Shown piece after piece: positions 10,229 to 21,370 of a stretch of DNA of 64,000 nucleotides. Numbering within the stretch: the stretch's first letter is position 1; the number at the start of each line of letters is the position of its first letter. The notes beneath the pieces are model-generated. The model was not told the origin of the DNA and made no database searches. It saw only the letters and a program-made list of their open reading frames with translations. This DNA is from Bacteroides reticulotermitis JCM 10512 (GTDB lineage Bacteria > Bacteroidota > Bacteroidia > Bacteroidales > Bacteroidaceae), in assembly GCF_000517545.1 (NCBI RefSeq), contig NZ_BAIV01000011.1:1-64000 (forward strand), written 5' to 3'. Made by a program: the position numbers and the translations under genes.

Positions 10229-12297
10229 TTACTCGCCGATATAATAACCCAAATGGGTCGGTTGGTTGTATCCGATATTCTGCAAAGCTTGAGACATATC
10301 GTATGTATGGTCATCCATCAACTGTACAAACCGGTGCTCGGTCGGGTGATTGGTTGAAAATAGATAAATAGAAGCGTTGTCACTGCTCCGGTATATCACC
10401 TCTTCGCGATAATCGCCTAGGAAGTCACCGTAATAACAAGGATTTGACTTCGAACTGTTGTTGGAAGAAACTCCGCCACCATAGTATGAGAAAGTGAGCA
10501 CACGTGTCCAGTTATTCAGTTCCGGATGCCAGGGAGCCGATGGCTTATAACTCTGTATCATGACATCATCCAGCATCTGGCGGGTGAGAGAACCAGTCCA
10601 GTAAACTGCATTATTGTAACTATTGCCTCCTCCTTTATAAGTAGGCATTACGGTACTCACCAGTGCACCGGTTTCGCAACTATATACACCCGTTCCCAGC
10701 GAAGACCAATATTCGCATCCCGGACTTTCCGGATCAATGTCGGCCACCAGGCATCTGCCCACATCACCGCTATTCCCCGCTCCATGTCCGAACAAGAATT
10801 GTCCGGTGGCCGCATCCATCACTGTACAGCCATAGCCTTGCCCACTTACCGCATAATTATTCTGCTCCTCGAAGCAAGCGACAATCTGCAAGCCCGGACG
10901 TGACGGAGCAAATTTCCCCACATGAAGTGCGTCTCCATGTCCGTTCTTCGTACAATAAAGCAGTTTACCGGTATGGCTGATTGCCGCAGAACCGTATAAG
11001 ATTTCATCGTATCCGTCTCCGTTCAGGTCAGCTACCCGGAAGCTATGCGATCCCATCGATTGAGCAACTGTGTTCGTGCCACTATTCGTATCAAATGCCC
11101 AACGTTTAGTCAGTTCCGATCCGTTGAGATCGAGTGCCCATACTTGCCAGTTCTTATAAATTCCACGAGTTATAATCAGGCTGGGGTTAGCCGTCCGTAC
11201 GCCATCGCGAGGTACCCCATCCAGATAAGCCACTCCGATAAAGAAACGATCCATTCGGTTGCCGTAATCATCCCCCAATACTCATGCCAATACTTAGCAC
11301 GTTCCCAGTTCGTTCCCGTACCGCCCCGAGGAATGTTGTTTGTGCGGCTTATCTCAGCTCCGGTTGCCCCGTTGACTACAGATATATATTCAGGACCGTC
11401 AAAGATGAGGCCTGCTGTAGAATAGAGCGATCTCCCCGAATACCACCCTTTCCCATTTGGATCAGTCAGGCGATAGTCATTCACTTTCCCACTGGCATCC
11501 GTTATCTGTTTGCCATCGCCAAAGCGTGTTCCCTCAGAAGTACGGAGAGCGACTTCGCATTTGCCATCTCCATTAAAATCATAGACTACGAAAGAGGTAT
11601 AGTGCGATCCGGACCGGATATTAACCCCCATATCGATCTGCCAAAGGAAAGTACCGTCCAATTTATAAGCTTCCAGCAGCGTAGTCCCTTCTCGCCAACC
11701 TCCCTGATTAGCTCCGTCATAGGGCTGACGCTTCAAGATGATTTCCATCTCTCCGTCACCATCCACATCGCCCACCTGCGCATCGTTTGCCTCGTAAACG
11801 AGAGCGGCATTGGGAACGGTGGCATTCAGCCGAATCGCCCGATGGAAAGTTTTGGCCATTTCGGCTGTGAACTCGTATTCACAAAGCGTTTCATTAGATC
11901 CCGACTGGGTAACGCGGTATATATTGGTTACGGTTGCGTTCACATTCGCATCCGACCAACAAGTAGCATGGCTAATCGGGCTGGTATTCAACTTGACCTC
12001 ACTCCCTCCGTTCTCACGCTTATAAATATCAAACGCAATAGTAGACGGATCGGTACGTAATAATCTCCAACTAATAAGTGCCGATTTAAATCCGGATGTG
12101 TGTCCTTTGGTCGATCGAGGAGCAGGATCGTAACTGACCCACATAGCGCGGGAAATAGTAGTGGGCACAATTGCTTCTGTATTCTCACCGGGATCAACAG
12201 CGTCGGTTCCACCCGAAGGAGTCGGCATGGCTTCATCCGTACATGCCAAAACGAGAGCCGCCAAAGCCATGGCGGACAAATAGCGTAAGTGTTTCAT
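10229..12297 (-). CDS. PL11 rhamnogalacturonan lyase, lipoprotein (apparent frameshift)
   Basis: Cuts the Rha-GalA bond of the RG-I backbone by beta-elimination, giving the unsaturated ends that GH105 removes. The N-terminus has a lipobox (ALVLAC, Cys19) followed by a Ser/Gly/Pro linker, so it is probably anchored at the cell surface. The PL11 propeller is clear: QVGDVDGDGEMEIILK (calcium-loop type), GTTLLEAYKLDGTFLWQID, GSHYTSFVVYDFNGDGKCEV, GPEYISVVNGATGAEI, FRVADLNGDGYDEIL and YYGDFLGDYREEVIYR. The frame breaks at the C5 run 11272-11276; a sixth C gives YWGDDYGNRMDRFFIG, a strongly conserved PL11 stretch. The repaired length is 689 residues. It is transcribed alone, converging on the esterase. 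Confidence 0.92.
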
Positions 12298-12335
12298 ACT
12301 TTGGTTAACTTTTATTGGTTAATAAATAATCAGAT

Positions 12336-12343
12336 CAAAGATA
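12336..12343 (-). promoter_or_regulatory. Putative -7 element of the PL11 promoter
   Basis: Reads TATCTTTG on the minus strand, an exact TAnnTTTG match about 40 bases before the PL11 start. No good -33 TTTG is seen at the expected 19-base spacing. Confidence 0.5.
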
Positions 12344-12448
12344 GATCTGCGCAGCCGCTTTCACCATGGATTATCGTACTTTTAGATAGAAAATACTCCA
12401 CATAACAGAAGAATACATCCTATTTCCGACACAATGTTTACTTTTTGC

Positions 12449-12740
12449 CTTCAGCCCTTCAGCTTTCACATAATAAGCTGATATACAACTTACAACACTG
12501 AAAGAAACCCCCTATTATAGCTTTCAGCCCTTTCAGTTTATAAGCTACTTTAAGAAACAACCGAATTTACACAGAAAAAAACATCTCTGACAAGAACACA
12601 TTCCTACCAAAGCCATAGATAATTCAATTTATAACAACAAGAGATGGCTGAAAGCAAAGAGTTTCCTTTCAGTCCTTGCTTTCAGGCAAAAAGTGCTAGA
12701 TAACAACACATTACCTCTAAAACTGAAACCTGAAAGGCAA
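12449..12740. repeat. Dispersed CTTTCAG/CTGAAAG palindromic motif cluster
   Basis: About eight to ten copies of (C)TTTCAG or its complement CTGAAA(G) lie within 290 bases, in both orientations, for example at 12498, 12521, 12531, 12648, 12666, 12679, 12723 and 12730. Some copies can pair locally, such as CTGAAAG at 12648 with CTTTCAG at 12666. No coding capacity is seen. The gene-free stretch 12298-13056 holds this cluster, the GCCCAGGGC array and the PL11 promoter; I see nothing else in it. Confidence 0.55.
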
Positions 12741-12943
12741 AATAGAATTCGATTTTTTCGTCAGTTTAGATACAAATCAGCTTTCGTTTTATCCCATAGC
12801 TATCAGATATCTCGATGCATATAGAATCCCCTAGATTCAGCCTATTATGGCTAAGTATTCAGGTTACCTAAAACGAGTGAGTGAGTGAATCTTCTGAATA
12901 GTCTAAGGAAGTATCTCGTTGAGAAAGCAAGTAGTGAATGAAA

Positions 12944-13026
12944 TGCCCTCGGCATTTGAACGAAAGCCCAGGGCATTTGAATCATTTGCCCAGGGCATTT
13001 GGTCATCTGCCCTGGGCGTTTGAATG
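12944..13026. repeat. GCCC(A/T)GGGC palindrome array, 21-22 nt pitch
   Basis: Four copies of a 9-base palindromic core begin at 12945, 12966, 12988 and 13009, spaced 21, 22 and 21 bases. The first copy is imperfect (GCCCTCGGC); the others are GCCCAGGGC or GCCCTGGGC. Each core is followed by ATTTG or GTTTG, and the remaining bases of each unit vary. The array lies 30 bases beyond the stop of the minus-strand SGNH gene. The same core, at the same pitch, recurs at 47.6 kb. Confidence 0.8.
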
Positions 13027-13056
13027 AAAAACACCGGAGACTTTTTAAAAGCAGAA

Positions 13057-13746
13057 TTAGTATAGCCGGATAAAGTTTTCAGCCACTTTCAGAAAGCGAT
13101 CGTGCCCCTTGGCATTCAGGTGAGCGGTATCGGTATTATTCTTACTCTTTTGAAAGTAGATTGCCCGGAACGCATCGCTTTCGGCATAGATCCCTCCTTT
13201 CCGGGCACAATCCAGAATCGGAATGCTGTATCTGCCACAGACCTCAAGCATGGCGTCCACCACTTTCTCCGAATCGCTTCCCACAAAGTCCTTGCACGTC
13301 CACCGTGTGAAGAAGAATATTTTAGCAGTCGGATACTTTTCGATAAGCCTTTGCACAAGACTTCCATCTTATTTTTAAAGGGTTCGATTCCTCCGATAGA
13401 ATCCAATTTGAACGCATCGTTGTGCCCGGCGATAACCAGTACATAATCGAGCTATCAGCCATCTCCCGATAGCGTACATATATGGCTTCTCCCCACCGAG
13501 GACTGGAGTAGCTATGCTATTCCCGTTTCTCCCGTAATTGAAATATTCCATGCCATGTTTCTGCGCGAACTTATAGTGCCAAGTATAGGCAACCGGTTCT
13601 TTATGATTCTTCACATAACTGTCGCCGATAACACCGATTCGTTTTCCTCGGAACTCATCGTCCGCATGATTCTCTACAGACTGCGCCCGACTTTGCAAAC
13701 CGATGCATAGGCAGACAATCCACAACCAAAGACTTAAATGCTTCAT
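13057..13746 (-). CDS. SGNH/GDSL hydrolase (three apparent frameshifts)
   Basis: Small secreted SGNH-fold hydrolase, probably an esterase acting on acetylated pectin. The signal peptide ends near SRAQS (about 23). Block I is IGVIGDSYVKNH with the nucleophile Ser; NYGRNGNS follows; IAGHNDAFKLD carries the Gly-His-Asn block; DTAHLNAKGHDRF carries the catalytic Asp/His. The frame breaks three times, at about 13468, 13448 and 13356. One base restored at each (YAIREMADSSDYVLVIAGHNDAF, then CKGL changed to VQRLIEKYPTAK) gives one 230-residue protein. Because three single losses add to a codon, the two ends share a frame although the middle does not. It starts 4 bases after the GH28 stop, so the two are co-transcribed. 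Substrate unknown. Confidence 0.78.
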
Positions 13747-13749
13747 GCT

Positions 13750-15136
13750 TTATTGCTTTTGATCCAACCGGAAAACAACATTCTTCTCTGTCAACTGCTC
13801 CACATGAGCGGCTTTCTTCCCAAACTTCTTCACGTGATCCACCCGTATGTTTTTAAGTTGTACCTTCCGAATAGGCAACCGTGCGTCCCCCTTCAGTTCA
13901 TAGACAGCATCCGCCGACTCACAAGAGACCTGCTCCATATAAATGCCTTCGATACGGGTAATACGTTCCTCGTAGGTAGGCACCAAATCTTTCCACTGAT
14001 ACAGCACGTCAGTATCGATTTCGAACACATTCTGTACACTTTTGGCTTGCACATTCTTCATATAGATATTCTCGATGAATCCACCGCGACGGTGATTGGT
14101 CTTCAGAAAGAAAAGCCGCGTCACAGATTGCGGAGCCACACAATCATGCATATAGATATTTCGAATACCGCCGGACATTTCACTTCCGATGCCCAGCAGA
14201 GTATGACCTTTCAAGATGCGACAGTTACGAATCACGATGTTTTCGCAAGGCGTATTCAAACGCCAAGCATCCCGGTTTCTGCCCGCTTTAATTACTACCG
14301 CATCATCTCCCTGGTCGAACGTACAATCTTCTACTAAGAAATTGCGGCTCATTTCCAAGTCGATTCCATCGTTATTATGTCCATGCGCCCTTACATCGAG
14401 GTTGCGTGTGATTCCTCCGTCACACATATATAAATGGATAGTCCAAAAGGGGCTTTCCCGAATTTGGAATCCATCCAGCATCACATTCTTGCAACGATTG
14501 AAGTGAATCAGATGTGGACGCAGGTTATTCTCGCCTACAGCCATTTGCCGTTCAATTACCGGCACATCGGTCGAAGCTTGGTATAGAGTTCTTTAAGCGC
14601 GTTCAAATGAGGTTGCGGGCGTTTGAACCAAACCTTCCATGTATTCATATCCGGTTTCAGCATCCCTTTACCGGTTATCGCCACGTTCTCACATTTAAAA
14701 GCGTATACCAATGGAGAGTAGTTGTAACACTCCATTCCTTCCCACGAAGTCATAACAGCGGTAGGTAGGCTTCGGGCTTATCCGTAAAACGCAAGATCGC
14801 GTTTGCTGCCAGATGCAGGTTTACATTACTCTTAAGATGAACCGGACCGGTCAGCCATTCACCTGCCGGAACAACAACGCGTCCGCCTCCGGCTTCATGG
14901 CAGGCATCGACAGCCGCAGCAATGGCTTTCGTATTATCAACGTTTCCTCCGAGGACTGCTCCATAGGCCGTAATTGGAAAATCCTGATCGGGATACACAA
15001 ATACTTTAATAGGTTGCATGGGAAAAGGTGCTCTCACCTTCACGGTTGTATAACTGCCCGGCGCCGGAGTAAATGAGGTTGCCAGTAGATAAAGAGCAAC
15101 AACCAAGCCATTTTTCAAGAAAAGTTTTTTCATCAT
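13750..15136 (-). CDS. GH28 polygalacturonase-family enzyme (two apparent frameshifts)
   Basis: Right-handed beta-helix glycosidase that hydrolyses alpha-linked galacturonate. It has a signal peptide (about 25 residues), the N-terminal AGGGRVVVPAGEWLTGPVHL common to exo-acting bacterial GH28s, and the catalytic set in repaired numbering: HNNDGIDLEM (Asp257, Asp260), QGDDAVVIKAG (Asp278/279 and the Lys of IK) and LKGHTLLGIGSE (His312). Frame breaks at about 14759 and 14577 each need one C on the + strand. They give EAYLPAVMTSWEGMECYNY and YTKASTDVPVIERQM, and a 462-residue protein. The classical NTD/DD/GHG/RIK motifs are nearly complete, so of the four GH28s here this is the most polygalacturonase-like. 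Its start (Met-Met-Lys-Lys) has a good -7 box 34 bases upstream. Confidence 0.88.
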
Positions 15137-15169
15137 AATCTGTTATTTGATAGAATGATTTAAGTACCC

Positions 15170-15177
15170 CAAAGATA
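15170..15177 (-). promoter_or_regulatory. Putative -7 element for the GH28-SGNH pair
   Basis: Reads TATCTTTG on the minus strand, an exact TAnnTTTG match 34 bases before the GH28 start, in the 302-base gap that separates it from the GH35 gene. The gap suggests a separate transcript. No other feature is seen in 15137-15438. Confidence 0.5.
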
Positions 15178-15438
15178 AGGCAACAGAGCGCAACCGAACA
15201 TGGAATTCCGTACGTTATATAGAATTGTACGCTCTTCAGACCTAATCCTGCCTAAAAAACGGTACATGAGGTACAGTTAAGTCCCCGCATACACGCTTTC
15301 AACAGTAAGCGTTGTACACCACATAGACATATCGCAACAATTCCCTGTTAAAATCGCAATACGCCGCTATCTGAGAAGTCTCTTTTCTTATTTAGAACGC
15401 CTACGGGGTCAACAAGCGGACATTCAGCATATTCCGTT

Positions 15439-17838
15439 CTACCATTCCGCTTTACTCAGTTGCAACAGCCTGCCTGCTTCTGACAGTTTATCACGAACAG
15501 CCGCATGGAAATAAATGGGATAATCCTTACCCAACGGAAGGATTTCCAGGGCATTCTTCGTCCCTAGCAGACTCGTAGCACGCACATACATCGGCTTGCC
15601 GTTGTAGAAATTATCTTCCACCAGCTGTCCGTCGGAATAAACATGGGCTACATCTCCTTCATAAGTTACCTTCAGGAAATAGTTCGACGGATCTTTCAGG
15701 GCATTCACCCCATCGATACGCCACGCGGCTGCTTGTGCAAAATCATTGTCCGACGGTTGTTCGGCAACTCCTCGTTGTCCCATACCCACCGTACGCAATG
15801 CCCCACCATCACGCAACTTGGTTAGCTTCGCAGCTACCGGTGTGAGTGGTTTACTCACTTGAAAACGGGAAAACACGCCATCGGCCTTTGAACGTATCTT
15901 CTTTCCATTCTGCGTGAAAGATGCTGCGGGATAAATACGCCAATCAAATGCCGACTCTCCCCATTGCTCGAAGCTGAATTCATCGTTCCAATGAATCAGA
16001 CTGCCCGAAGTGATCACCAGATATTCCTGCTGATTCGTTTGTATTTTATAGCTTTTCAAAGAAGTAGCCTCATCCAGTACGACTATGTGCACGCGCTGTC
16101 CCGTAGATGTCTTTGTGCGGATCACACAATCTTTTCCGGGACGAAGTCCCTTGAACAACACACCTTCGGCTGTCCTTTCAAACGGAAGGGAAGAATCCAC
16201 GGTTACATCCGCCGAAAGCATCAGCTCCACCGGAACGCCTTTGACTTCCGCTAGGAAAAGCGTCACTATGCCTTCATGTTCGATCTTTGCCAAGGGTTGT
16301 GCCGTAGCATATTTCAGTGTTAGGCCACCAATTGGCAGTTGAAAAGAGAAAAAGCAGGATTGTCCCGCCGGAATTGTCATTGCTTGCTGCGGAAAGCTCA
16401 AGGTTTCCTTAGGCAAATGCAGCGTAAAGCGAACATCCTTTTTATCCGACAGCGGACGCATGCGTTGGTAGTTGTTCACAAACACATACCCACTCTGTCC
16501 ATCGCTGCGCACAGCCCAACGAAGTTTGTCTTCGCCTTTGCCGTCGGTAATTCCATCCATCGGAAAGGCAGCGTCCATGCCGGAAAGTTCCGCACCGAAG
16601 TCTGCCAGAAACAGGTGCAGCCTTCTTAGCCAGTGATACTGTTCGTTCACTTGTCCGAACTCTCCCAAAGGAGCCTGAAAGTCATAGGTAACCGCCGGCA
16701 TATCATTGGAATTCGTAGCCGGGCTATCTTGTTTCTCATTCAACGTATGCTGTATCCCTGTTGGGTTTGTACCGCCATGATACATATAATATCCCGGCAG
16801 ATTGCTTCCGCTACCGACTTTCACGATAGCCAGCGCGTGAATATCTAACGGATCGATGTGAATGCGCCGATGGTAACTGGACATCATACCACCACCTAAC
16901 TCGCACGTAAAATAAGGGTACGCCAAATCGGCTGCATCTTCCTTACCTGTTTGATTGGGTATTTGCTCGGTGGCAATTACGGTTGAAAGGCGTGACGGAC
17001 GGAAAACAAATGCTTGTGCGTAATCGCCCGGCATATCCTTCATGGAACGGTCCCAAAAGCCATCGGCATAATCTCCATACAAGGGTAGTATTTCGCCGAA
17101 AGTAGCCGGGCTTGTCAACGTCGGCCACCCGGTACGGGTGTACAGCGGAACATCAAAGCCAATCCGGTGAGCTATATCTTTCAAGCCTTTCAGATAATCC
17201 CAACGCCCCCGGTATTCATTGTCTAGCTGTACGCCAACAACAGGCCCGCCGTCTTTCCACATCAAGCCTTTGACCTGGGCATAGATGGCCGAATACCATT
17301 CCTGCACCTTATCCAGAAACTTCGCATCTGTAGAACGCACTTTGTAAGAGCCATCGACCAACCAATCCGGTAAGCCGCCATTGCGCACTTCTCCGTGACA
17401 AAACGGACCGATACGCAGCACGACAGGCAAATCCAACTCCTTACAGATTTCAACGAACTTCCGCAGATCCCGCCTTCCGTTCCAATCATACCGGCCTGCT
17501 ATCTCTTCGTGATGTATCCAGAAAACATAAGTAGCGACAATCGTCACTCCTCCTGCCTTCATTTTAAGCAGTTCCCGCCTCCATTCTTTTTCATCGCAAC
17601 GGGTGTAATGTATCTCTCCCATAACCGGCACAACCGGTTTACCATCCATCAGTATACTTTTAGAATCGCACAGCAGCGTCCGGCCTTGCGGATTAACAGC
17701 AGTTCCCAACTGAAAAGTAGACTTCGATCGTTCGGGTATCTCCCCGATCGTTATTTCCTGCGCATGGCACAGGCTACAGCCACTCAAAACCAAGCCCAAA
17801 AGCCAAGTCGATAAAGGGACAGATGTAAATTTAGCCAT
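15439..17838 (-). CDS. GH35 beta-galactosidase
   Basis: Intact 799-residue secreted enzyme that should release beta-galactose from galactan side chains of RG-I. The signal peptide ends near CHAQE (about 27). The TIM barrel carries PVMGEIHYTRCDEKEWRREL, GGVTIVATYVFWIHHE and RIGPFCHGEVRNGGLPDWL. The predicted acid/base is Glu208 in GVQLDNEYRG and the nucleophile Glu313 in FTCELGGGMMSSYHRR, both where GH35 members have them. YYMYHGGTNPTG is another family signature. The C-terminal third forms beta-sandwich domains, including GDVAHVYSDGQLVEDNFYNG. It lies in the minus-strand block between two GH28 genes, 80 bases after the upstream GH28 stop. Confidence 0.92.
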   Translation of the reverse strand: MAKFTSVPLSTWLLGLVLSGCSLCHAQEITIGEIPERSKSTFQLGTAVNPQGRTLLCDSKSILMDGKPVVPVMGEIHYTRCDEKEWRRELLKMKAGGVTIVATYVFWIHHEEIAGRYDWNGRRDLRKFVEICKELDLPVVLRIGPFCHGEVRNGGLPDWLVDGSYKVRSTDAKFLDKVQEWYSAIYAQVKGLMWKDGGPVVGVQLDNEYRGRWDYLKGLKDIAHRIGFDVPLYTRTGWPTLTSPATFGEILPLYGDYADGFWDRSMKDMPGDYAQAFVFRPSRLSTVIATEQIPNQTGKEDAADLAYPYFTCELGGGMMSSYHRRIHIDPLDIHALAIVKVGSGSNLPGYYMYHGGTNPTGIQHTLNEKQDSPATNSNDMPAVTYDFQAPLGEFGQVNEQYHWLRRLHLFLADFGAELSGMDAAFPMDGITDGKGEDKLRWAVRSDGQSGYVFVNNYQRMRPLSDKKDVRFTLHLPKETLSFPQQAMTIPAGQSCFFSFQLPIGGLTLKYATAQPLAKIEHEGIVTLFLAEVKGVPVELMLSADVTVDSSLPFERTAEGVLFKGLRPGKDCVIRTKTSTGQRVHIVVLDEATSLKSYKIQTNQQEYLVITSGSLIHWNDEFSFEQWGESAFDWRIYPAASFTQNGKKIRSKADGVFSRFQVSKPLTPVAAKLTKLRDGGALRTVGMGQRGVAEQPSDNDFAQAAAWRIDGVNALKDPSNYFLKVTYEGDVAHVYSDGQLVEDNFYNGKPMYVRATSLLGTKNALEILPLGKDYPIYFHAAVRDKLSEAGRLLQLSKAEW

Positions 17839-17918
17839 TGAATAACAGTTTATTTGATGTTTACGATGAACAGTTCTCGGTACAAGTCGATATGAAGGAG
17901 AAGAAAAGCTTCAACTTC

Positions 17919-19230
17919 TCAAGGTTTCAACTTTTGATCGTTGACCGTCACATTTTTGATGGTAAACGGATTAATTATACTTTTATCGACCTTTCCGTCT
18001 TTGGCCTGAATCTGCATATTCTCAAAAACAAAATCAGTCAAGCGGTATTGATTCGATTTCTCTACGTTGAAAAATACCTCGCACTCCAGTTGAATGTTAC
18101 GCATGGTCACGTGGCGGGAGGAGGACGGCGGAATCGTTTTCCGGTCTTTCATGTCGAAGAACTGAGTCCACGGCTTAATCAACAGGCAGTTGTTCGCATT
18201 TCCTTGCATATCTTCCACCAAGATATACTCGTAAATCTGTGGCGTATCGGGACGCATCTTCAGCCAAAGCAGGTTTCTTGCCTGATCGAGTTTGCCACGT
18301 CTGAATATAATATTGCGGCTGTGAATGGATTCGCTGCCGAATGTCAGTGCACTGTGACAGAAGCCATATTGGCAATCTTCAATGATAATATTTTCGTTGG
18401 CTCCATTGTTCGAATCACGATCAGCAAGGGCCTTTACCGCCTTTCAAAGCAACCGCATCGTCGTTGACAGACATATAACAGTTTTTAATCAGGATATTCC
18501 GACAAGCATCCAGATCGATCGCATCCGTGCTGGGAGCTTTCACCGGAGCTTTAGGGGAGGAAATATGCAGATTCAGCAGTTTTACATGCTCACACTTGTA
18601 GAGGTGAGTAGTCCAGAAAGGAGAATTCATTAACCGGACACCTTCCAGCTGCACATTCTTACAATTAGAGAGATAAACCAACCGGGGACGCTGTTCGTCC
18701 ATATTCGTGCAACCGGGGTTCACTTCTCTGCGCAACCAGAAAGATTTCCAATAGCGCAATCCGTTACCGTTAATCGTACCCGCTCCCGAAATGGTAAAGC
18801 CATCCAATCCATCGGCATTAACCAAAGCAGCAAAGTATTTCAGCGTCTGTCCTTCCATACGAGTCAGCACCACCGGAAAATGGCTGATGTCGTCGCTACC
18901 CTTCAAAACGCCATTGGCTTCAATGTGCAGATGGGTACCGGGTTTGAAAAACAGAGAGCCACTCAGGAAAGTACCCGAAGGAACAACCAGAACTCCACCC
19001 CCATTGGAGGCAGCCAGATCAATCACTTCCTGAATCTTTTCAGTCTGCAACACCGTACTGTCGTTAATCACTCCGTAATCTGTCAAGCGATACGGTTTCC
19101 CCAGTGTAGCAACCTTAACCTGTTCGTTGTTTTTAAACCACTCGGGAACAGGAGTCCCATCGGGAAATTTCTCTTGTGCAACCAGTTGTAAAGAAGCGCA
19201 TACCGCTATCCACAGTAGAAAAATTCTCAT
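17919..19230 (-). CDS. GH28 pectin-degrading hydrolase (apparent 2-base frameshift)
   Basis: Beta-helix GH28 enzyme, probably acting on galacturonate in RG-I or homogalacturonan oligosaccharides. It has a signal peptide (MRIFLLWIAVCASLQLVAQE), an N-terminal region GGGVLVVPSGTFLSGSLFFK, and catalytic segments APSTDAIDLDACRN and SVNDDAVALKGGKGPWADRD. The last of these spans the frame break near 18424, where two bases of a GGG run are missing. After repair it continues NNGANENIIIEDCQYGFC, HSALTFGSESIHSRN and LLWLKMRPDTPQ. The repaired length is 437 residues. The Gly-Gly-Lys-Gly-Pro-Trp-Ala-Asp loop is typical of one exo-acting Bacteroides GH28 branch. It starts 27 bases after the GH42 stop, in one operon. 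Confidence 0.88.
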
Positions 19231-19256
19231 CTTTTGTCTATCTATTTAGTTTATAC

Positions 19257-21339
19257 CTATTTCTTGAATGAAAAAACCAATACGCCTGCGGTCGGAATCT
19301 CCGTAGATCCTACCAAAGCCTTAGCCCCTTGAGGCAATGCGAATGTATAAGGACGATCCGAATAGTTGAGCACAATACCCAACCCGTTCCGGTACTCCAG
19401 CGTTACGCCATACGGCAAATCCATTACCGGAATTTGTAACTGAGCATATAACTGCTTCAATAAATCTTTCTCCAACGCACCATCATGCGTGTCTACACCG
19501 ACATAGGTTACCGTACCTTTGCCTAGCTTGCGGAAGGTAACGGCAGGCTTTCCGGCATAATACTCATCGGCATAGGTTGCCCAAACCTGCGCATCGGAAG
19601 CGGGGATCAACACTTCGCCCCAAGTATTCCAACTATACGCTTGGCTATTCATCATCACTTTACCCGGATTCTCGGGCAGCAGCAAATCAAAGAAATCCAT
19701 CCGGTTACCGGTTAGCGGAGTAAGCATCTCCCCAAAAGGAATCTCGGGTAAGCGACCATAACGGTCTTTATGCGCTGTGCGGCACGTCAGAATCAGGTTA
19801 CCGCCATTCTTCACATACTCCGTCCACTGACTAACCAATGCCGGATCGGCCAATTGATAAGCGGGTACAATCACCACCGGATAGTCCGACAGTTGTTTAG
19901 CTTCCGATATAAAATCAACCGGTGCACCGAAAGACTTCAGTGTACGGTAGTATTTTTCAACATGCGCGAATGTGTCCCAAGTACGATTCTGCTTCTGACG
20001 CTCGATGCTCCACGAGTTCTCATGATTAAAGAGGATGGCCGTACGTCGAGCCAGGTAGTCGACAGGTTTCGTTTCGCGAGGCGAATAGTGTTTACGCAGT
20101 TCCCGGATCTCTTTGATAAAAGTCTCATATTCTCTTCCACCGGGGGTTACAGTCACCCCATCCGTACCTACAATGCCGTAGTGGTACTGCTCCGTTCCAT
20201 ACAGAGGCTGACGATAGCGATACGTGCAGATAAAATCTCCTCCTCCGGCAAATACGCTCCACATCCAAAGACGAACAGCACCCGGTAACGGCTGCGGATT
20301 GATGCTTCCCCAGTTCACTTGCCCCGGTTGCAGTTCCATGACCCCGTATGTGCCTGAATGGGACGGAAAAAGTCATTAGCCAATGCGATCCGAAGTGGAT
20401 TGCCTACCCGGTAGCCGCGGCGTCCGATTCCCTCATTATCGCCATAAACCATGTAACGGGTATAACTCTGAAAGTCAAGAGTCAGGCTTCCTCCGATATG
20501 TCCCTCTTCATAATTGGGAATGTAATTGGTGGTGATCCACTGGTTCTTGACATGCTTTCGAATCAGCAAGCATTGCTCATTCATGAAATCATTGGTCTGC
20601 TGAGCAGCAAAACGACGATAATCGAGTATTTGGTGATGATTCATAAACATTTGCACGCGCTTAGGCAATGTGATTTCATCGAAAGAGGAATAAGCCTCAC
20701 TCCAGAAAGCTGTACCCCAAGCATCGTTCAGTTGTTTAATGTTGTTTTGATATTTGGTCCGTAGAAAATCACGGAAAGCGAGTTCCGCCTTCGGATTATA
20801 ATCGAACTGTACAGCCGGCTCATTATCCAACTGCCAACCGATGATACGCGAATCGTTACCGTAGTGTTGCGCTAGCTTCTCAATCATTTTATAGGAAAGT
20901 TCGCGATAGAGTGGCGAAGCGAATGAAGCGTGTTGGCGGGCACCGTGATCATGCACCGTACCATCTTCATTCTTCAATAAAATTTCCGGATATTTCCGAC
21001 TCAACCATACGGGAGGAGTAGCCGTCGATGTACACATAACAACCTTTAAATCATATTTGGCTGCCAAAGCTACCGCACGATCAACCAGGCAAAGTCATAG
21101 CGACCTTCTTCGGGTTCCAACTGCGCCCAGGCAAACTCGGCGAAATGCGTAAACTCGAAACCCATCTCGTGCATTTGTTTGAAATCACGTTCCCATTGAC
21201 TCTCGTCCCAGTGTTCGGGATAATAATAAACCCCTGTCAGCGTTAAGTCTTTGTCATTAAACCAAGAGGAGGGCTGTGCTCCTGCCGAAAGTGCCAGCAA
21301 AGAGGCACAAATCAAACCGATTAATTTCCTTCTCATCAT
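19257..21339 (-). CDS. GH42 beta-galactosidase (two apparent frameshifts)
   Basis: Secreted beta-galactosidase expected to trim galactan side chains. The signal peptide ends near SAGAQ (about 22). The barrel begins TGVYYYPEHWDESQWERD, a GH42 hallmark. The predicted acid/base is Glu174 in GWQLDNEPAVQFDY and the nucleophile Glu336 in HTGVMELQPGQVNWG. A trimerisation-like domain (AILFNHENSWSIERQ, YPVVIVPAYQLAD) and a small C-terminal beta domain follow. The frame breaks at about 21082 (reads WLIVR, repaired to WLDRAVALAAKYDLKV) and at the C4 run 20342-20345, immediately before the nucleophile. The repaired length is 694 residues. It starts 31 bases after the GH43 stop. Confidence 0.9.
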
Positions 21340-21370
21340 CTTTTACCTTTAATATATTCCGCTAATTATT

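Noticed and set aside
12944..13026. CRISPR-like array
   Set aside because: Units are only 21-22 nt with about 12 nt of filler, the repeat is a 9-base palindrome, and there are no cas genes in the window.
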